A DNA stretch of 56,816 nucleotides from JBCBTJ01 sp039818665 (GTDB taxonomy: Bacteria > Pseudomonadota > Alphaproteobacteria > Caulobacterales > Hyphomonadaceae): assembly GCA_039818665.1 (NCBI GenBank), contig JBCBTJ010000016.1, forward strand, positions 1-56,816. Direction: 5' to 3'. The translations under genes and the position numbers were made by a program. Within the stretch, counting starts at the first letter, position 1; each line of letters begins with the position of its first letter. The notes beneath the pieces are model-generated. The model ran no database searches, was not told the origin of the DNA, and worked only from the letters and a program-made list of their open reading frames with translations. Shown in pieces: positions 8,389 to 17,268 of this stretch.

Positions 8389-9471
8389 ATGTCCTACTCC
8401 ACAATAGAATTCGGCGCGGAGGCGATTGGCGCGTTTGATCAATTGATCGATGTTCGCAGCCCGGCGGAGTTCGCAGACGATCATATGCCAAACGCGAAGA
8501 ATCTTCCCGTGCTCGACAACGTCGAACGCGCGAGGATCGGGACGATTTACAAACAGGTGTCAAAGTTCGAAGCCCGCCGCCAAGGCGGCGCGCTCGTTGC
8601 AGCGAACATCTCGCGCCATTTATGCTGCGCCTTGGCGGACCGTCCGCCAAGATGGCGGCCGCTCATTTATTGCTGGCGAGGAGGCCTTCGCTCTGCTGCG
8701 ATGGCGACCGTCCTGAACCAGGTCGGCTGGCGCGCCGGCGTTTTGCAGGGCGGCTACAAAACGTATCGGCGGCACGTTATCGAACGCCTTCACAATCATT
8801 CGCCGGCTTTCCGCGGGATCTCGATCGCTGGCGGCACTGGCGTGGCGAAGACGGAAGTCCTGAAACGATTAGCGGCGCGAGGTGTCCAAACACTCGATCT
8901 GGAGGATTTGGCGGGACATCGCGGATCCTTGTTTGGAGCCTTGCCAGGCGTTGAGCAGCCGAGCCAGAAGCTCTTCGAGAGCCGTCTTCTGGCCGCACTC
9001 GACCGGTTCGATTTAAAGCGGCCGGTCATTGTCGAGGCCGAGTCGAACAGGATCGGCGCGCGACAGACGCCACCAGCCGTGTGGGCCGCCATGCGCGCGG
9101 CGCCCGAGATCGAACTAAGCGCGCCGCCCTCAGTCCGCGCCCGATACCTGGTCTCAGCATATAGCGACTTGATTGCCGATCCGCAGCGCATTGAGACCCA
9201 AATCGCTCGGCTCCGCCCCTATCATAGCCGCGAGGAGATCGCAGGCTGGATAGAGTATGCGCGCACAAGCGACCATGCCGCGCTGGCTGAAGCGTTGATC
9301 AGGTCGCACTATGATCCCGCCTACGCCCGCCATCGTCGCAAAGCTGGTCGCGCCTCGGCGACTAGGATCGAGCTGTCGGATTTGTCGGCACGAAGCCAAG
9401 AGGAGGCGGCTGATCAAATCGAAGGCTTGATCGAGCGATTAGCCGGTGTCGCCCTCGAGAAGCTCGATTGA
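8389..9471 (+). CDS. mnmH: tRNA 2-selenouridine synthase
   Basis: 360 residues: an N-terminal rhodanese domain (about 10-135, catalytic C95 in IYCWRGGLRS) and a P-loop domain beginning near residue 146 (GGTGVAKT, 148-155). It converts 2-thiouridine at the wobble position of certain tRNAs to 2-selenouridine, via a geranylated intermediate, using selenophosphate. The P-loop has alanine where GxxGxGKT usually has the third glycine. There is no clear ribosome binding site; TATACA lies exactly 7 bases before the ATG, which suggests a leaderless message. It converges on the selenophosphate synthetase gene and overlaps its 3' end by 33 bases, a supplier-consumer pair. Confidence 0.93.
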   Translation: MSYSTIEFGAEAIGAFDQLIDVRSPAEFADDHMPNAKNLPVLDNVERARIGTIYKQVSKFEARRQGGALVAANISRHLCCALADRPPRWRPLIYCWRGGLRSAAMATVLNQVGWRAGVLQGGYKTYRRHVIERLHNHSPAFRGISIAGGTGVAKTEVLKRLAARGVQTLDLEDLAGHRGSLFGALPGVEQPSQKLFESRLLAALDRFDLKRPVIVEAESNRIGARQTPPAVWAAMRAAPEIELSAPPSVRARYLVSAYSDLIADPQRIETQIARLRPYHSREEIAGWIEYARTSDHAALAEALIRSHYDPAYARHRRKAGRASATRIELSDLSARSQEEAADQIEGLIERLAGVALEKLD

Positions 9472-11703
9472 GGACACGCCTTCGCCCTTTCCAAAGACCT
9501 CTCCAATGATCGCGGCTTGCACACCCGCGCAGCGAAGCTCATCAACAATCTCGGTCGCCCGCGCCGCTGGCAGCGCCGCCAGAAGTCCGCCAGCCGTCTG
9601 AGGATCGAAAAGTAGCTCGAACACTGGCGACGCACGCGCCTCCTTCGGCGCATGTATAGGCCCCGCCCATTCGACATTGCCTGCAAAGAGCGAGGAACGA
9701 ACGCCGGCCGCCGCCATGGAGGCGGCGCCTGGAAGCGTCGGGATCCGCTTCCAGTCCAGCGCCGCGCAGGTTCCTGAAGCCCGCATCATTGCGGCGAGAT
9801 GGCCCGCCAATCCAAATCCTGTGACATCGGTCATGGCGTGCGCGGTCGCCGACAAGATGTGCGCAGCGCGGCTCGAACGGGTTCGCATGTGCTCGAACGC
9901 CGTCGCGACATCAGGGCCTGAAGCAAGCCCTCGCATCTCGCCCGCCAAGATCACACCAACCCCGATTGGTTTCGTCAGCACCAATCTGTCACCCGGCGCT
10001 GCGCCCGAAACACCAATAGGTCCCGATTTCGGCGCCAGCCCTGTCACGGTCAGACCGATCGAAAGCTCCGCCCCCAGACTGGAATGTCCGCCGGCGAGAT
10101 CCGCGCCCGCGTCGGCTAAGACGCGTTCGACTCCGCCGAGCACCTCCCTCAGGGTTTCTGTCTGCTTCGCTGGGATCATGGGCGGCAGTGTAACGGCGGC
10201 GAACGCAGCCTGCGGGGCGGCCCCCATGGCCCAAATGTCGCCGAGCGCGTGAACCGTTGCGATCTCACCCATTAAGAACGGATCTTCGACAACAGCGCGC
10301 AGTTGGTCGACGGAGACAACCTGTCGCTCGCCGCCAATCGAGAGGATCGCCGCGTCGTCGCCAGGGCCGAGTTCGACATCCGACCTGCCAGGCTTGCGCA
10401 ACACACTAAGCGCATCAGCCAGCGCGCCAGCTGGGACTTTCGCCCCGCACCCCCCGCACAAGGGCGCTTCGGACAGCAGATCTTGAACGCCTTCCGCGGC
10501 GATCGCCGGCGGGGTCGGACGCTTCATGATCGGCAATTCGTTGAGCCTGGTCATGAATCGTCGGTCGATGCGGTCTTTCCACCGCCAGAACGCCGCCCCG
10601 GACCCGCTCAATCCCCATTTGGAGGCCAACGCCCGTCCGCCGCCCAATCCAATCAGTTTTAGATATTCCCGTTGCGGCCGGTACGTGCGCGTGGGCCGGC
10701 CTGACAAAGCGGCGCGGAGGTTTGCTGTGAGAATCGGGGCCTGCCGAACGGCGAACACGCCAGCTTTCTCTCGCGGCGTTTCGTCCATGTGAGCGACGTC
10801 GCCGACCGCGAACACGGAAGCGTGGCTGACGCTTCGCAGGTCCGCGCCACCCCCCCCGACGCGGTTTCCCACGGCGCGCCCGCTTGCGGCCAGCCACGCC
10901 GGCGCCCGCGCGCCGGCCGCGACGGCGACGAAGTCGGCCGGTAAAACCTCGCCGCCGGACAATGAAACCGAGCCGCCTGCCGCGCCGAGCGCGCGCCGGT
11001 TCGTTTTGACGACGACACCCGCAGCGCCAAGCTTGTTCATTAAAACGCGTCGCAGGCTGGTCGCCGCTCCAGACGCGATTTCGTCGGCCGCCTCGACAAG
11101 AAACACGCTGATCGGCTCTGTTGTGGACGTCCGATGCAGGCGGGCGGACATGGCAAGCGCGAGCTCCGCACCGCCAACGCCGCCCCCGACCACCACGGCG
11201 CGCGGCGCCGCGCGGCCGTCTGACACCGCCCGCAGGAATCCGTCCCAACGGTCGGCGAACGCCGAGAGCGGCTTTGCGGGCGCGGTCATGCCCGACTCCC
11301 ACTCGCCCCCCGTTGCCTCAGATGTGACGCCGACATTGATCGACGCGACGTCGAACGAGATCGGAGGGCGATTTTTCAGCTCCGCCTGCCCGCCTTCCGG
11401 ATCGAGCGCTTGTACTTCGTCAAAGACGATGCGCGCGCCGGCGAACCTCGCAAGCCGGACCAAATCGATCTCCAAATCCGCTCGCTCGTAAGCTCCAGCG
11501 ACAAAACCCGGCAGCATGCCGGTATAGGGCGCTGTCGGCCCAGGGTTCACCAGGGTGAGGCGCGCGCCTGGAAGCGGGTTCATCCCCCATCTGCGCAACA
11601 GCAGGGCGTGAGCGTGTCCGCCGCCGATCAGCAGCAGGTCTCGCGTTGTGGGCGGAGCCGTAATCATTGTTGCAGGTGTAGCTGAAACCTCGCTGGTCGG
11701 CAC
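9439..11703 (-). CDS. selD: Flavoprotein (NDH-2-like)-SelD fusion: selenide, water dikinase
   Basis: 754 residues. The N-terminal half is an FAD/NAD(P)-binding pyridine-nucleotide oxidoreductase (LLLIGGGHAH near 23-32, second Rossmann VVVGGGVGGAE near 170-180, FAVGDVAH near 298-305). The C-terminal half from about 410 is selenide, water dikinase: CGGCGAK with the nucleophilic Cys419 and Lys422, GPGDDAAIL, then HALGDIWAMGA and DVTGFGLAGHL. It makes selenophosphate from selenide and ATP; the flavoprotein part may reduce selenium compounds. The GTG at 11703 gives the longest frame; an ATG at 11667 is equally plausible, and neither has a clear ribosome binding site. There is no selenocysteine codon. 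No selA or selB is nearby, so the visible outlet is 2-selenouridine. Confidence 0.92.
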   Translation of the reverse strand: MPTSEVSATPATMITAPPTTRDLLLIGGGHAHALLLRRWGMNPLPGARLTLVNPGPTAPYTGMLPGFVAGAYERADLEIDLVRLARFAGARIVFDEVQALDPEGGQAELKNRPPISFDVASINVGVTSEATGGEWESGMTAPAKPLSAFADRWDGFLRAVSDGRAAPRAVVVGGGVGGAELALAMSARLHRTSTTEPISVFLVEAADEIASGAATSLRRVLMNKLGAAGVVVKTNRRALGAAGGSVSLSGGEVLPADFVAVAAGARAPAWLAASGRAVGNRVGGGGADLRSVSHASVFAVGDVAHMDETPREKAGVFAVRQAPILTANLRAALSGRPTRTYRPQREYLKLIGLGGGRALASKWGLSGSGAAFWRWKDRIDRRFMTRLNELPIMKRPTPPAIAAEGVQDLLSEAPLCGGCGAKVPAGALADALSVLRKPGRSDVELGPGDDAAILSIGGERQVVSVDQLRAVVEDPFLMGEIATVHALGDIWAMGAAPQAAFAAVTLPPMIPAKQTETLREVLGGVERVLADAGADLAGGHSSLGAELSIGLTVTGLAPKSGPIGVSGAAPGDRLVLTKPIGVGVILAGEMRGLASGPDVATAFEHMRTRSSRAAHILSATAHAMTDVTGFGLAGHLAAMMRASGTCAALDWKRIPTLPGAASMAAAGVRSSLFAGNVEWAGPIHAPKEARASPVFELLFDPQTAGGLLAALPAARATEIVDELRCAGVQAAIIGEVFGKGEGVSSIELLEGDTG

Positions 11704-11864
11704 GGGGCGCCGGCGAGCGTCGCTAATTGGTTAACCGCCGTGCGCCAATCCGCATCGGGCGTTACCGGTTTCTCAAAACCTCTGTGCGATATCAGCCGAG
11801 AACGCCGCTTAACCGAGCGCGTCAAAGACCGGCTACAGGTCAAACAAAGATGGAGTCGTTAGAC

Positions 11865-12683
11865 ATGAAACTGCGTAATCTTCTTTTGGCCGGTACCGCG
11901 GCCGCGATGATGACCGGCGTCCCTGCGCAGGCGTCCATCGTCGACAATCCGAGCTTCCGCGTGCTCGGCCTTGTGATCGTCTGGGGCGCTGACTCCTATG
12001 GCGACGGAACGACGGCGGCCGCGCCGATCGTTTCGGATTTTGTTGTCAACACCGACCCGGGCAACGCTGACGCCGACCTTATCGCCGGCGACGTGCACAC
12101 GGTTGTGACCGGCTCGCTCGCCCCGACGATCGACTCGATCGCCGGCTCGGGCAACGGCGCGTCCTTCAACGTCACCGGCGCCACGTCCGGCGGCGGTTCG
12201 ACGGACAGCAATAGCGACGGGTTCCTGGATGCGACCGACACGTTCGGCGCGTTTGGCCTTGATGCGACGACCGATGTCGGCGTCGAAGGCATGGTCCACG
12301 AGTCGAGCTTCTATGTTGCGTCTAACCGGTCGTTCAACATCGATGCGACGGCGACTCCGGTGGGCACCCCCGACTTCGCGCTGTCCGACATTGGTTACAG
12401 CCTTGGCGTGACGGTGACCGACACCGACGGATCGCTGACGTTCGGCGGCCAAGCTCAGGACCCGACCGGTTCCTTCGGCACGGCAACGGATTTGGCGGGT
12501 CTTGCGGCCGCCCCGACGGTGTTCACCGGCGCTCAGCGCACGGCGGCGACGCCCGGCACGATCGTTGGCCAGTCGGTCCGTTTCGACGCGACCTACACGC
12601 TTGGCGGCACGCAGGGCTATGACCTGTCGATGGGCGATGGCGAAATCGAAGTGGACGTGGAATACACGATCTACATGCCGTAA
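11865..12683 (+). CDS. Secreted protein of unknown function with an EF-hand-like loop
   Basis: 272 residues. The N-terminus MKLRNLLLAGTAAAMMTGVP followed by AQA is a signal peptide, cut near residue 23. The mature protein is rich in Asp, Gly, Ala, Thr and Ser, with almost no Lys and no Cys after the signal, and looks beta-stranded. DSNSDGFLDATD (residues 114-125) fits the calcium-binding loop pattern DxNxDGxxDxxD. I do not recognise a family. The chosen ATG has GGAG nine bases upstream; an ATG at 11850 and longer non-ATG starts exist but would bury the signal peptide. It stands alone and is closed by a strong terminator, which suggests substantial, independent expression. It may be a surface or matrix protein. 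Confidence 0.72.
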   Translation: MKLRNLLLAGTAAAMMTGVPAQASIVDNPSFRVLGLVIVWGADSYGDGTTAAAPIVSDFVVNTDPGNADADLIAGDVHTVVTGSLAPTIDSIAGSGNGASFNVTGATSGGGSTDSNSDGFLDATDTFGAFGLDATTDVGVEGMVHESSFYVASNRSFNIDATATPVGTPDFALSDIGYSLGVTVTDTDGSLTFGGQAQDPTGSFGTATDLAGLAAAPTVFTGAQRTAATPGTIVGQSVRFDATYTLGGTQGYDLSMGDGEIEVDVEYTIYMP

Positions 12684-12710
12684 GCCTCGCCTCGCGAGAC
12701 TTCCAATGAA

Positions 12711-12742
12711 ACCGCCCGGCCTAGGCCGGGCGGTTTTTTTTT
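12711..12742 (+). terminator. Intrinsic terminator after the secreted protein
   Basis: A perfect palindrome ACCGCCCGGCCTAGGCCGGG-CGGT (12711-12734) runs straight into nine T residues (12734-12742). This is the clearest rho-independent terminator in the window and isolates the secreted-protein gene from the LPS operon. Confidence 0.95.
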
Positions 12743-12802
12743 GGGCGGAAGTCTCTGCGGCGCGCCATGGCGCCGAGCGTGAAGCATCGTATAAGCGGTC
12801 GC

Positions 12803-13543
12803 ATGAAGCGTTTCCTGCGTTCCGGCCCGGTCAGCGCGGCGCTTGGCGGGCTTATCTGGCTATATATGGCTCTTTGCGCCCGCACGATCCGTTGGCGCGT
12901 CGAGGGGCGCGATCCCGCCAAAGCCCTCTGGGCCGAAGGCGGACCGATCATCGTCACGGCCTGGCATTCTCAAATCCTGCTTCTGCCGTCCGGATGGTCC
13001 CGTCACATGCGGCGGTGGCCGGGACGGCGAGCGGCGTCGGCTATGATGATCTCGCTTTCGGCAGAGGGCGAACCCGTTGCTCGAGCGATCAAACACCTAG
13101 GCCTGGAGAGCATACGCGGCTCCGCGGCGTCGAAACGGAAACGCAAAGACAAAGGCGGCGCGGCCGCGGTCGCGGCGGCGCTCGCCACATTGCGGCGCGG
13201 CGGCGCGGTCTGCGTCACGCCCGACGGACCGCGGGGACCAGCGCGTGAAGCCGCGGCAGGCCCGGCTCTGATCGCTCGCCGCGCGGATGCGACGCTGCTG
13301 CCCTACGCCCTCGCCTGCCGGCCCGCCTGGCGTCTCAACACTTGGGACCGGTTCGTCATTCCGGTGCCGTTCGCTCGAGGCGCGATTGTTTTCGGCGATT
13401 CGGTGCGCGCCACCGGCGAGATCGATACTGAGACCGTCCGCGCAGGCCTGCAGCGCAATCTAGACGCGGCCAATCAATGCGCCGAGGCGCTTTGCGCACG
13501 GACCGCGCCAAAGCCGAGCACGCGGCGAGAACCGGCGCAATGA
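12803..13543 (+). CDS. DUF374 lysophospholipid acyltransferase-like protein
   Basis: 246 residues beginning MKRFLRSGPVSAALGGLIWL, with an N-terminal membrane anchor. Family marks are TAWHSQILLLP (the HX4 acyltransferase box region), an RGSAAS segment followed by a basic stretch, and VTPDGPRGPAREA. The DUF374 family is related to lysophospholipid/lipid A acyltransferases and commonly precedes the Kdo transferase gene, as here. An ATG at 12767 would add 12 residues, but family members start at the MKR motif, and TATAAG lies exactly 7 bases before the ATG at 12803 with no ribosome binding site, suggesting a leaderless message. Its TGA overlaps the next ATG (ATGA). Exact substrate unknown. Confidence 0.85.
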   Translation: MKRFLRSGPVSAALGGLIWLYMALCARTIRWRVEGRDPAKALWAEGGPIIVTAWHSQILLLPSGWSRHMRRWPGRRAASAMMISLSAEGEPVARAIKHLGLESIRGSAASKRKRKDKGGAAAVAAALATLRRGGAVCVTPDGPRGPAREAAAGPALIARRADATLLPYALACRPAWRLNTWDRFVIPVPFARGAIVFGDSVRATGEIDTETVRAGLQRNLDAANQCAEALCARTAPKPSTRREPAQ

Positions 13544-14802
13544 CCTTCGGCCTCGCCCTGTACCGGGCGACAACCGCCCTCGCCGCACCCTGGCTGGGAC
13601 TGGCGCTCCGCCGTCGAGCTTCGCGCGGAAAGGAAGACGCCGGCCGGCTGTCCGAACGCACTGCCCGCAACACTGTCGAGCACCCGGGCCAACCGCTCAT
13701 CTGGATGCATGGCGCCAGCGTTGGCGAAAGCCGCGTGCTTCTGGCGCTCGCCGACGCTTTGGCTGCTGAGCGGGCTTGGTCCAGGTATTTGTTCACGTCG
13801 CAGACGCGAACCTCGGCTGACATGCTGGCGGCGGCTTTGCCGCCCGCCGCCCTCCATTTGATGGCTCCGCTGGACACGCCAGGAACCGCGAACCGTTTCA
13901 TAAAGACCTGGCGACCCGCGCTTTGCATCTTCGCCGAGGGCGAAATATGGCCGAACCTGCTCAGCGAAGCGCGTCGCGCGGGCTCAGCGACGGCGCTCGT
14001 CAACGCCCGCATGACGGAAAGATCCCTTAGCGGCTGGGAACGCTGGCCGGCGACGGCCGCCAATGTGCTTGGCGGCTTCGATGTTGTTCTGGCGAGCGAC
14101 TCGGCGACGGCGGCGCGCTTGAGCGCCATTCGCGGGCGCCCCGTTGAGGCGGTCGGCAACCTTAAGGCGTGCGCGGCGCCGCCGGCGGCGGACGACGGTG
14201 AACTCGCCGCGATCCGAAACGACATCGCCGGCCGCCATGTTTTGCTCGCTGCGTCGACGCATCCCGGAGAAGAGGCTTTGGCGCTCGACTCCTTCGCTCA
14301 GCTCAGACGCGACTGGCCAGGCCTCGTCATGATTATCGCGCCACGCCATCCGGAGCGCGGCGCGGCCGTTGCCACGCTCGCAAAGAGCCAAGGCTTTGAC
14401 GCCCGCCGCAGGACCTGCGGCGGACCGCTAAGCGGAGCTGAAGTGTATGTGGCCGACACCATCGGTGAGATGGGGTTGTGGTATAGGATCGCGGATGCTG
14501 TTTATCTCGGCGGCGGGCACGCAGCCGGTGTCGGCGGCCACAATCCGCTAGAACCGCTCCAGCTCGGCAAACCTATCGCCACCGGTCCCAGCGTCTTCAA
14601 CTTCGCCGGCGTCTTCGACGGGCTTTCAGGGTCAAAGGCCGTGCAAACCGCTTGCACCGGCCCCGAGCTTGCTGGGGCGCTGGACGCTCAGCTGCGCGGC
14701 CAAACGCCGCCGCCCGAGACAGCGCTGCTTGAAACCATGACCGATCGGCCAATGCGCGCGACCCTTGCAGCGTTATTGCCGCTGCTGGACGCCCGGTCAT
14801 GA
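13540..14802 (+). CDS. waaA: 3-deoxy-D-manno-octulosonic acid (Kdo) transferase
   Basis: 420 residues from the ATG that overlaps the previous stop (ATGA). A membrane-anchoring N-terminus is followed by the GT-B glycosyltransferase fold; IWMHGASVGE (53-63) holds the catalytic-type glutamate, FAEGEIWPNL follows, and the C-terminal half has IIAPRHPERG and GGGHAAGVGGHNPLEP, the usual nucleotide-sugar site. The enzyme adds Kdo from CMP-Kdo to lipid IVA at the inner membrane. A longer reading from 13477 would lie inside the upstream gene and break the coupling, so it was not chosen. It is the second of four coupled lipid A genes. Confidence 0.93.
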   Translation: MTFGLALYRATTALAAPWLGLALRRRASRGKEDAGRLSERTARNTVEHPGQPLIWMHGASVGESRVLLALADALAAERAWSRYLFTSQTRTSADMLAAALPPAALHLMAPLDTPGTANRFIKTWRPALCIFAEGEIWPNLLSEARRAGSATALVNARMTERSLSGWERWPATAANVLGGFDVVLASDSATAARLSAIRGRPVEAVGNLKACAAPPAADDGELAAIRNDIAGRHVLLAASTHPGEEALALDSFAQLRRDWPGLVMIIAPRHPERGAAVATLAKSQGFDARRRTCGGPLSGAEVYVADTIGEMGLWYRIADAVYLGGGHAAGVGGHNPLEPLQLGKPIATGPSVFNFAGVFDGLSGSKAVQTACTGPELAGALDAQLRGQTPPPETALLETMTDRPMRATLAALLPLLDARS

Positions 14803-15791
14803 GAGCGCCCGTATTTTGGGAAGGCGGCCTCGATCCCCGCTCCCGCGAAGCCGCACCGCTCACGCGGGCATTGTTGACGCCAGCGTCGGCGCTCTACGCT
14901 TTTTCGGCGCGCAGCAAGCGGGAGCGGGCAAAGCCGGTCAATATCGGCCGTCCGATAATCTGCATCGGCAATTTGACGCTAGGCGGCGCGGGCAAAACAC
15001 CAGTCGCCGCCGCCATTCGCGACCGCCTCTCGGCCGCCGGGCTTCGAGTCGCGACGCTGTCGCGGGGATATGGAGGATCCAACCCCGGTCCGACAAAGGT
15101 CGACGCCAGCGCCACCGCGCGGACGGTCGGCGACGAGCCTTTGATGCTTGCGGGCTCGGGCGAGGCTTGGATCGGCCGCGATCGTTTGGCCGCCGCGCGC
15201 GCGATGGCCGCGGACGGCGTGGAGGCGATTGTTATGGACGACGGTCATCAGAACCATGCTGTGTTGAAATCCATAAGTCTGATCGTTATCGATACGGGCG
15301 ACCCCGTCGGCAACGGCTACGTCTTTCCCAAAGGTCCGTTGCGAGAGCCCATTCGCGACGGACTTGATCGCGCTGATGCTGTCGTGCTCATGGGCGAACG
15401 CGAAACGCCCGAGATATTGGAGTCCTTTCCAGGCCCGCTGCTGCGGTGCCGGCTGGCGCCGCGCAGCGAGCCTCCACCAGGTCCGGTTGTGGCTTTCGCG
15501 GGCATTGGCCGACCAGAGAAGTTCTTCGACACGCTAGACGCCGCCGGAGCGGAAATGGTCGATGCGGCGCCGTTTCCCGATCATCATCGCTTTGCGCGGG
15601 GTGATCTCAATCTTCTGCACAAACTTGCTGAAGAACGGGGCGCGGCGCTGATCACGACAGAGAAGGATTTCGTCCGCCTAGACCCTGAAGACCGGCGCGG
15701 AATCCACGTGTTTCGAGTGGCGGCGGAATTCGAAAACACAGCGCAGTTGGACGCCTTGTTGGCGCCGGTGGTAGACGAGTTTCGAGGATGA
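14799..15791 (+). CDS. lpxK: Tetraacyldisaccharide 4'-kinase
   Basis: 330 residues, the normal length. The family start MRAPVFWEGG is followed by the Walker A region GNLTLGGAGKTPVA (58-70), the SRGYGG motif, and MDDGHQNHAV, typical of LpxK. C-terminal FPDHHRF and TTEKDFVRL are also conserved. It phosphorylates the 4' position of the lipid A disaccharide precursor at the cytoplasmic face of the inner membrane. ATGA overlaps join it to waaA upstream and to the acyltransferase downstream, so the four genes are probably translated as a chain. Confidence 0.95.
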   Translation: MRAPVFWEGGLDPRSREAAPLTRALLTPASALYAFSARSKRERAKPVNIGRPIICIGNLTLGGAGKTPVAAAIRDRLSAAGLRVATLSRGYGGSNPGPTKVDASATARTVGDEPLMLAGSGEAWIGRDRLAAARAMAADGVEAIVMDDGHQNHAVLKSISLIVIDTGDPVGNGYVFPKGPLREPIRDGLDRADAVVLMGERETPEILESFPGPLLRCRLAPRSEPPPGPVVAFAGIGRPEKFFDTLDAAGAEMVDAAPFPDHHRFARGDLNLLHKLAEERGAALITTEKDFVRLDPEDRRGIHVFRVAAEFENTAQLDALLAPVVDEFRG

Positions 15792-16756
15792 GCGCGGTAG
15801 AACAATATATCCGCCCAAAGGACGTCGACCGGCGGGCGACTCGCGGCCAGCGCCTGTTGTGGCGGATCGAAACGCTGGCCTGGGACGGGCTCTACTGGGG
15901 ACCGGTGAAGCTGCTCTCGCCCGAGCGCGCCTCCGATTTCGGCGGTTGGGTCTTCAAGCAGGTCGGGCGTTTCCTCAGCCAACACAAAACCATGCTGCGC
16001 AATCTGCGCCTCGCTTTTCCAAGCTGGTCCGAGAACGAGATCCAAGCCACTGCGCTGAAAGCGTGGGAGAGCGCCGGGCGCACGGCTGGGGAGCTCCCGC
16101 ACCTGCCGAAAATCAATCCCTATGCCGGCGACCGCGTCGAAGTGGTCGGCGCAGAGCATCTCGACGCCATCCGAGAGAGTGGGCGCGGCGCCGTGCTGGT
16201 CTCCGGTCATTTCGCCAATTGGGAGGTGATGGCCGCCGTCATCTGCCGGCGCCCGCTCGACTGCCTCGTCACCTATCGGGCCCTGAACAATCCGCATATC
16301 GATCGCCGCCTCAACCATGTTCGACACGCTTATGGAATCGACGTTCTGGCGCCCAAGGGCGTCGGAACGCGCGAGGTGATGCGAGCGTTGTCGAACAACC
16401 GTTCTGTGGCGTTTCTAAATGATCAGAAGTTCAATGGCGGGCTCGCCGTGCCGTTTTTCGGCCATGACGCCATGACGGCGCAGGGTCCGTCCCGGCTCGC
16501 CTTGAAATACAACGTGCCCGTCGTACCGGTCTCAACAGTCCGCACGGGTCCCGCGCGTTTCAGAGTCACCGTCCATGCACCGCTGAAGGCGCAACACAGC
16601 GCCGATGAAGAGCGCGATGTCCGTTTGATGGTCGAACAGATCACCGCCTTTATCGAACGCAATGTGCGCGCCCAGCCGGAGCAATGGTTCTGGATGCATC
16701 GGCGGTGGCCGAAAGAAGCCTGGCGCGCCGCCGACGCCTATGGCGCGTCCGCATGA
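15788..16756 (+). CDS. LpxL/HtrB-family lipid A acyltransferase
   Basis: 322 residues. The LPLAT fold is shown by VSGHFANWE (H141 and E146, the HX4E catalytic pair), a downstream NDQKFNGGLAVPFFG segment, and a C-terminal PEQWFWMHRRWP, all typical of late lipid A acyltransferases (LpxL/HtrB). It probably adds a secondary acyl chain to Kdo2-lipid A. It starts by ATGA overlap with lpxK. Which acyl chain and position are used cannot be read from the sequence. Confidence 0.9.
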   Translation: MSAVEQYIRPKDVDRRATRGQRLLWRIETLAWDGLYWGPVKLLSPERASDFGGWVFKQVGRFLSQHKTMLRNLRLAFPSWSENEIQATALKAWESAGRTAGELPHLPKINPYAGDRVEVVGAEHLDAIRESGRGAVLVSGHFANWEVMAAVICRRPLDCLVTYRALNNPHIDRRLNHVRHAYGIDVLAPKGVGTREVMRALSNNRSVAFLNDQKFNGGLAVPFFGHDAMTAQGPSRLALKYNVPVVPVSTVRTGPARFRVTVHAPLKAQHSADEERDVRLMVEQITAFIERNVRAQPEQWFWMHRRWPKEAWRAADAYGASA

Positions 16757-16849
16757 TCCGCGGCTTGGGCCTTAGCGTAGGACAATCTGTTGCACAGCGC
16801 GCCGAACTCTTGGCGCAGCCGCGCCTGATCCGCCCGAAGGAGGCGACTT

Positions 16850-17245
16850 ATGATCTTTGAGGTACTCGCCGTGATCGGGCTCGCCGCGGGCGCGCTCATG
16901 GGCTTGGGCGCGCTCGCCAGCCCAGCTTGGGCGTCTGGCGTGGTGCGGCTCGTCGCCGACCCCGACAAACCCGGCGGCTATTCCGAATTTCGCGCCACCT
17001 ATGGCGGCCTCTTCTTCATGGTGCACGCCACCGCTTTGATGATCGTTCTGACCGCCCCGCCAGCGATGGGCGTGTTCGCCGCGCTGCCCATCGCCGCAGG
17101 CTGGTTGGGAGCGGGGCTTGGCCGCGCGATCTCGCTTGTTCTCGATCGCGAACAACTGCGCGAACGCGCCTTGAATCCCATCTGGATCGCGACCGAGGCG
17201 GGCCTGGGTCTTGCGATCGCGTCGCCTATCCTGCAGTTCCTCTGA
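16850..17245 (+). CDS. Small membrane protein, DUF4345-like
   Basis: 131 residues with four predicted membrane helices (about 2-25, 50-70, 74-96, 110-130). The GGYSEFRATYGGLF segment between the first two helices and the overall size resemble the DUF4345 family of uncharacterised inner-membrane proteins. An AAGGAGG lies seven bases before the ATG. It lies 93 bases after the LPS operon and 23 bases before rluB, on the same strand. No function is assigned; the family call is tentative. Confidence 0.65.
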   Translation: MIFEVLAVIGLAAGALMGLGALASPAWASGVVRLVADPDKPGGYSEFRATYGGLFFMVHATALMIVLTAPPAMGVFAALPIAAGWLGAGLGRAISLVLDREQLRERALNPIWIATEAGLGLAIASPILQFL

Positions 17246-17268
17246 TCGAGAAGATCAGGACAAGGCAG

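Noticed and set aside
10440..10470. Selenocysteine codon in SelD
   Set aside because: The active-site position reads as Cys (CGGCGAK) with no in-frame TGA, so it is an ordinary Cys-type SelD.
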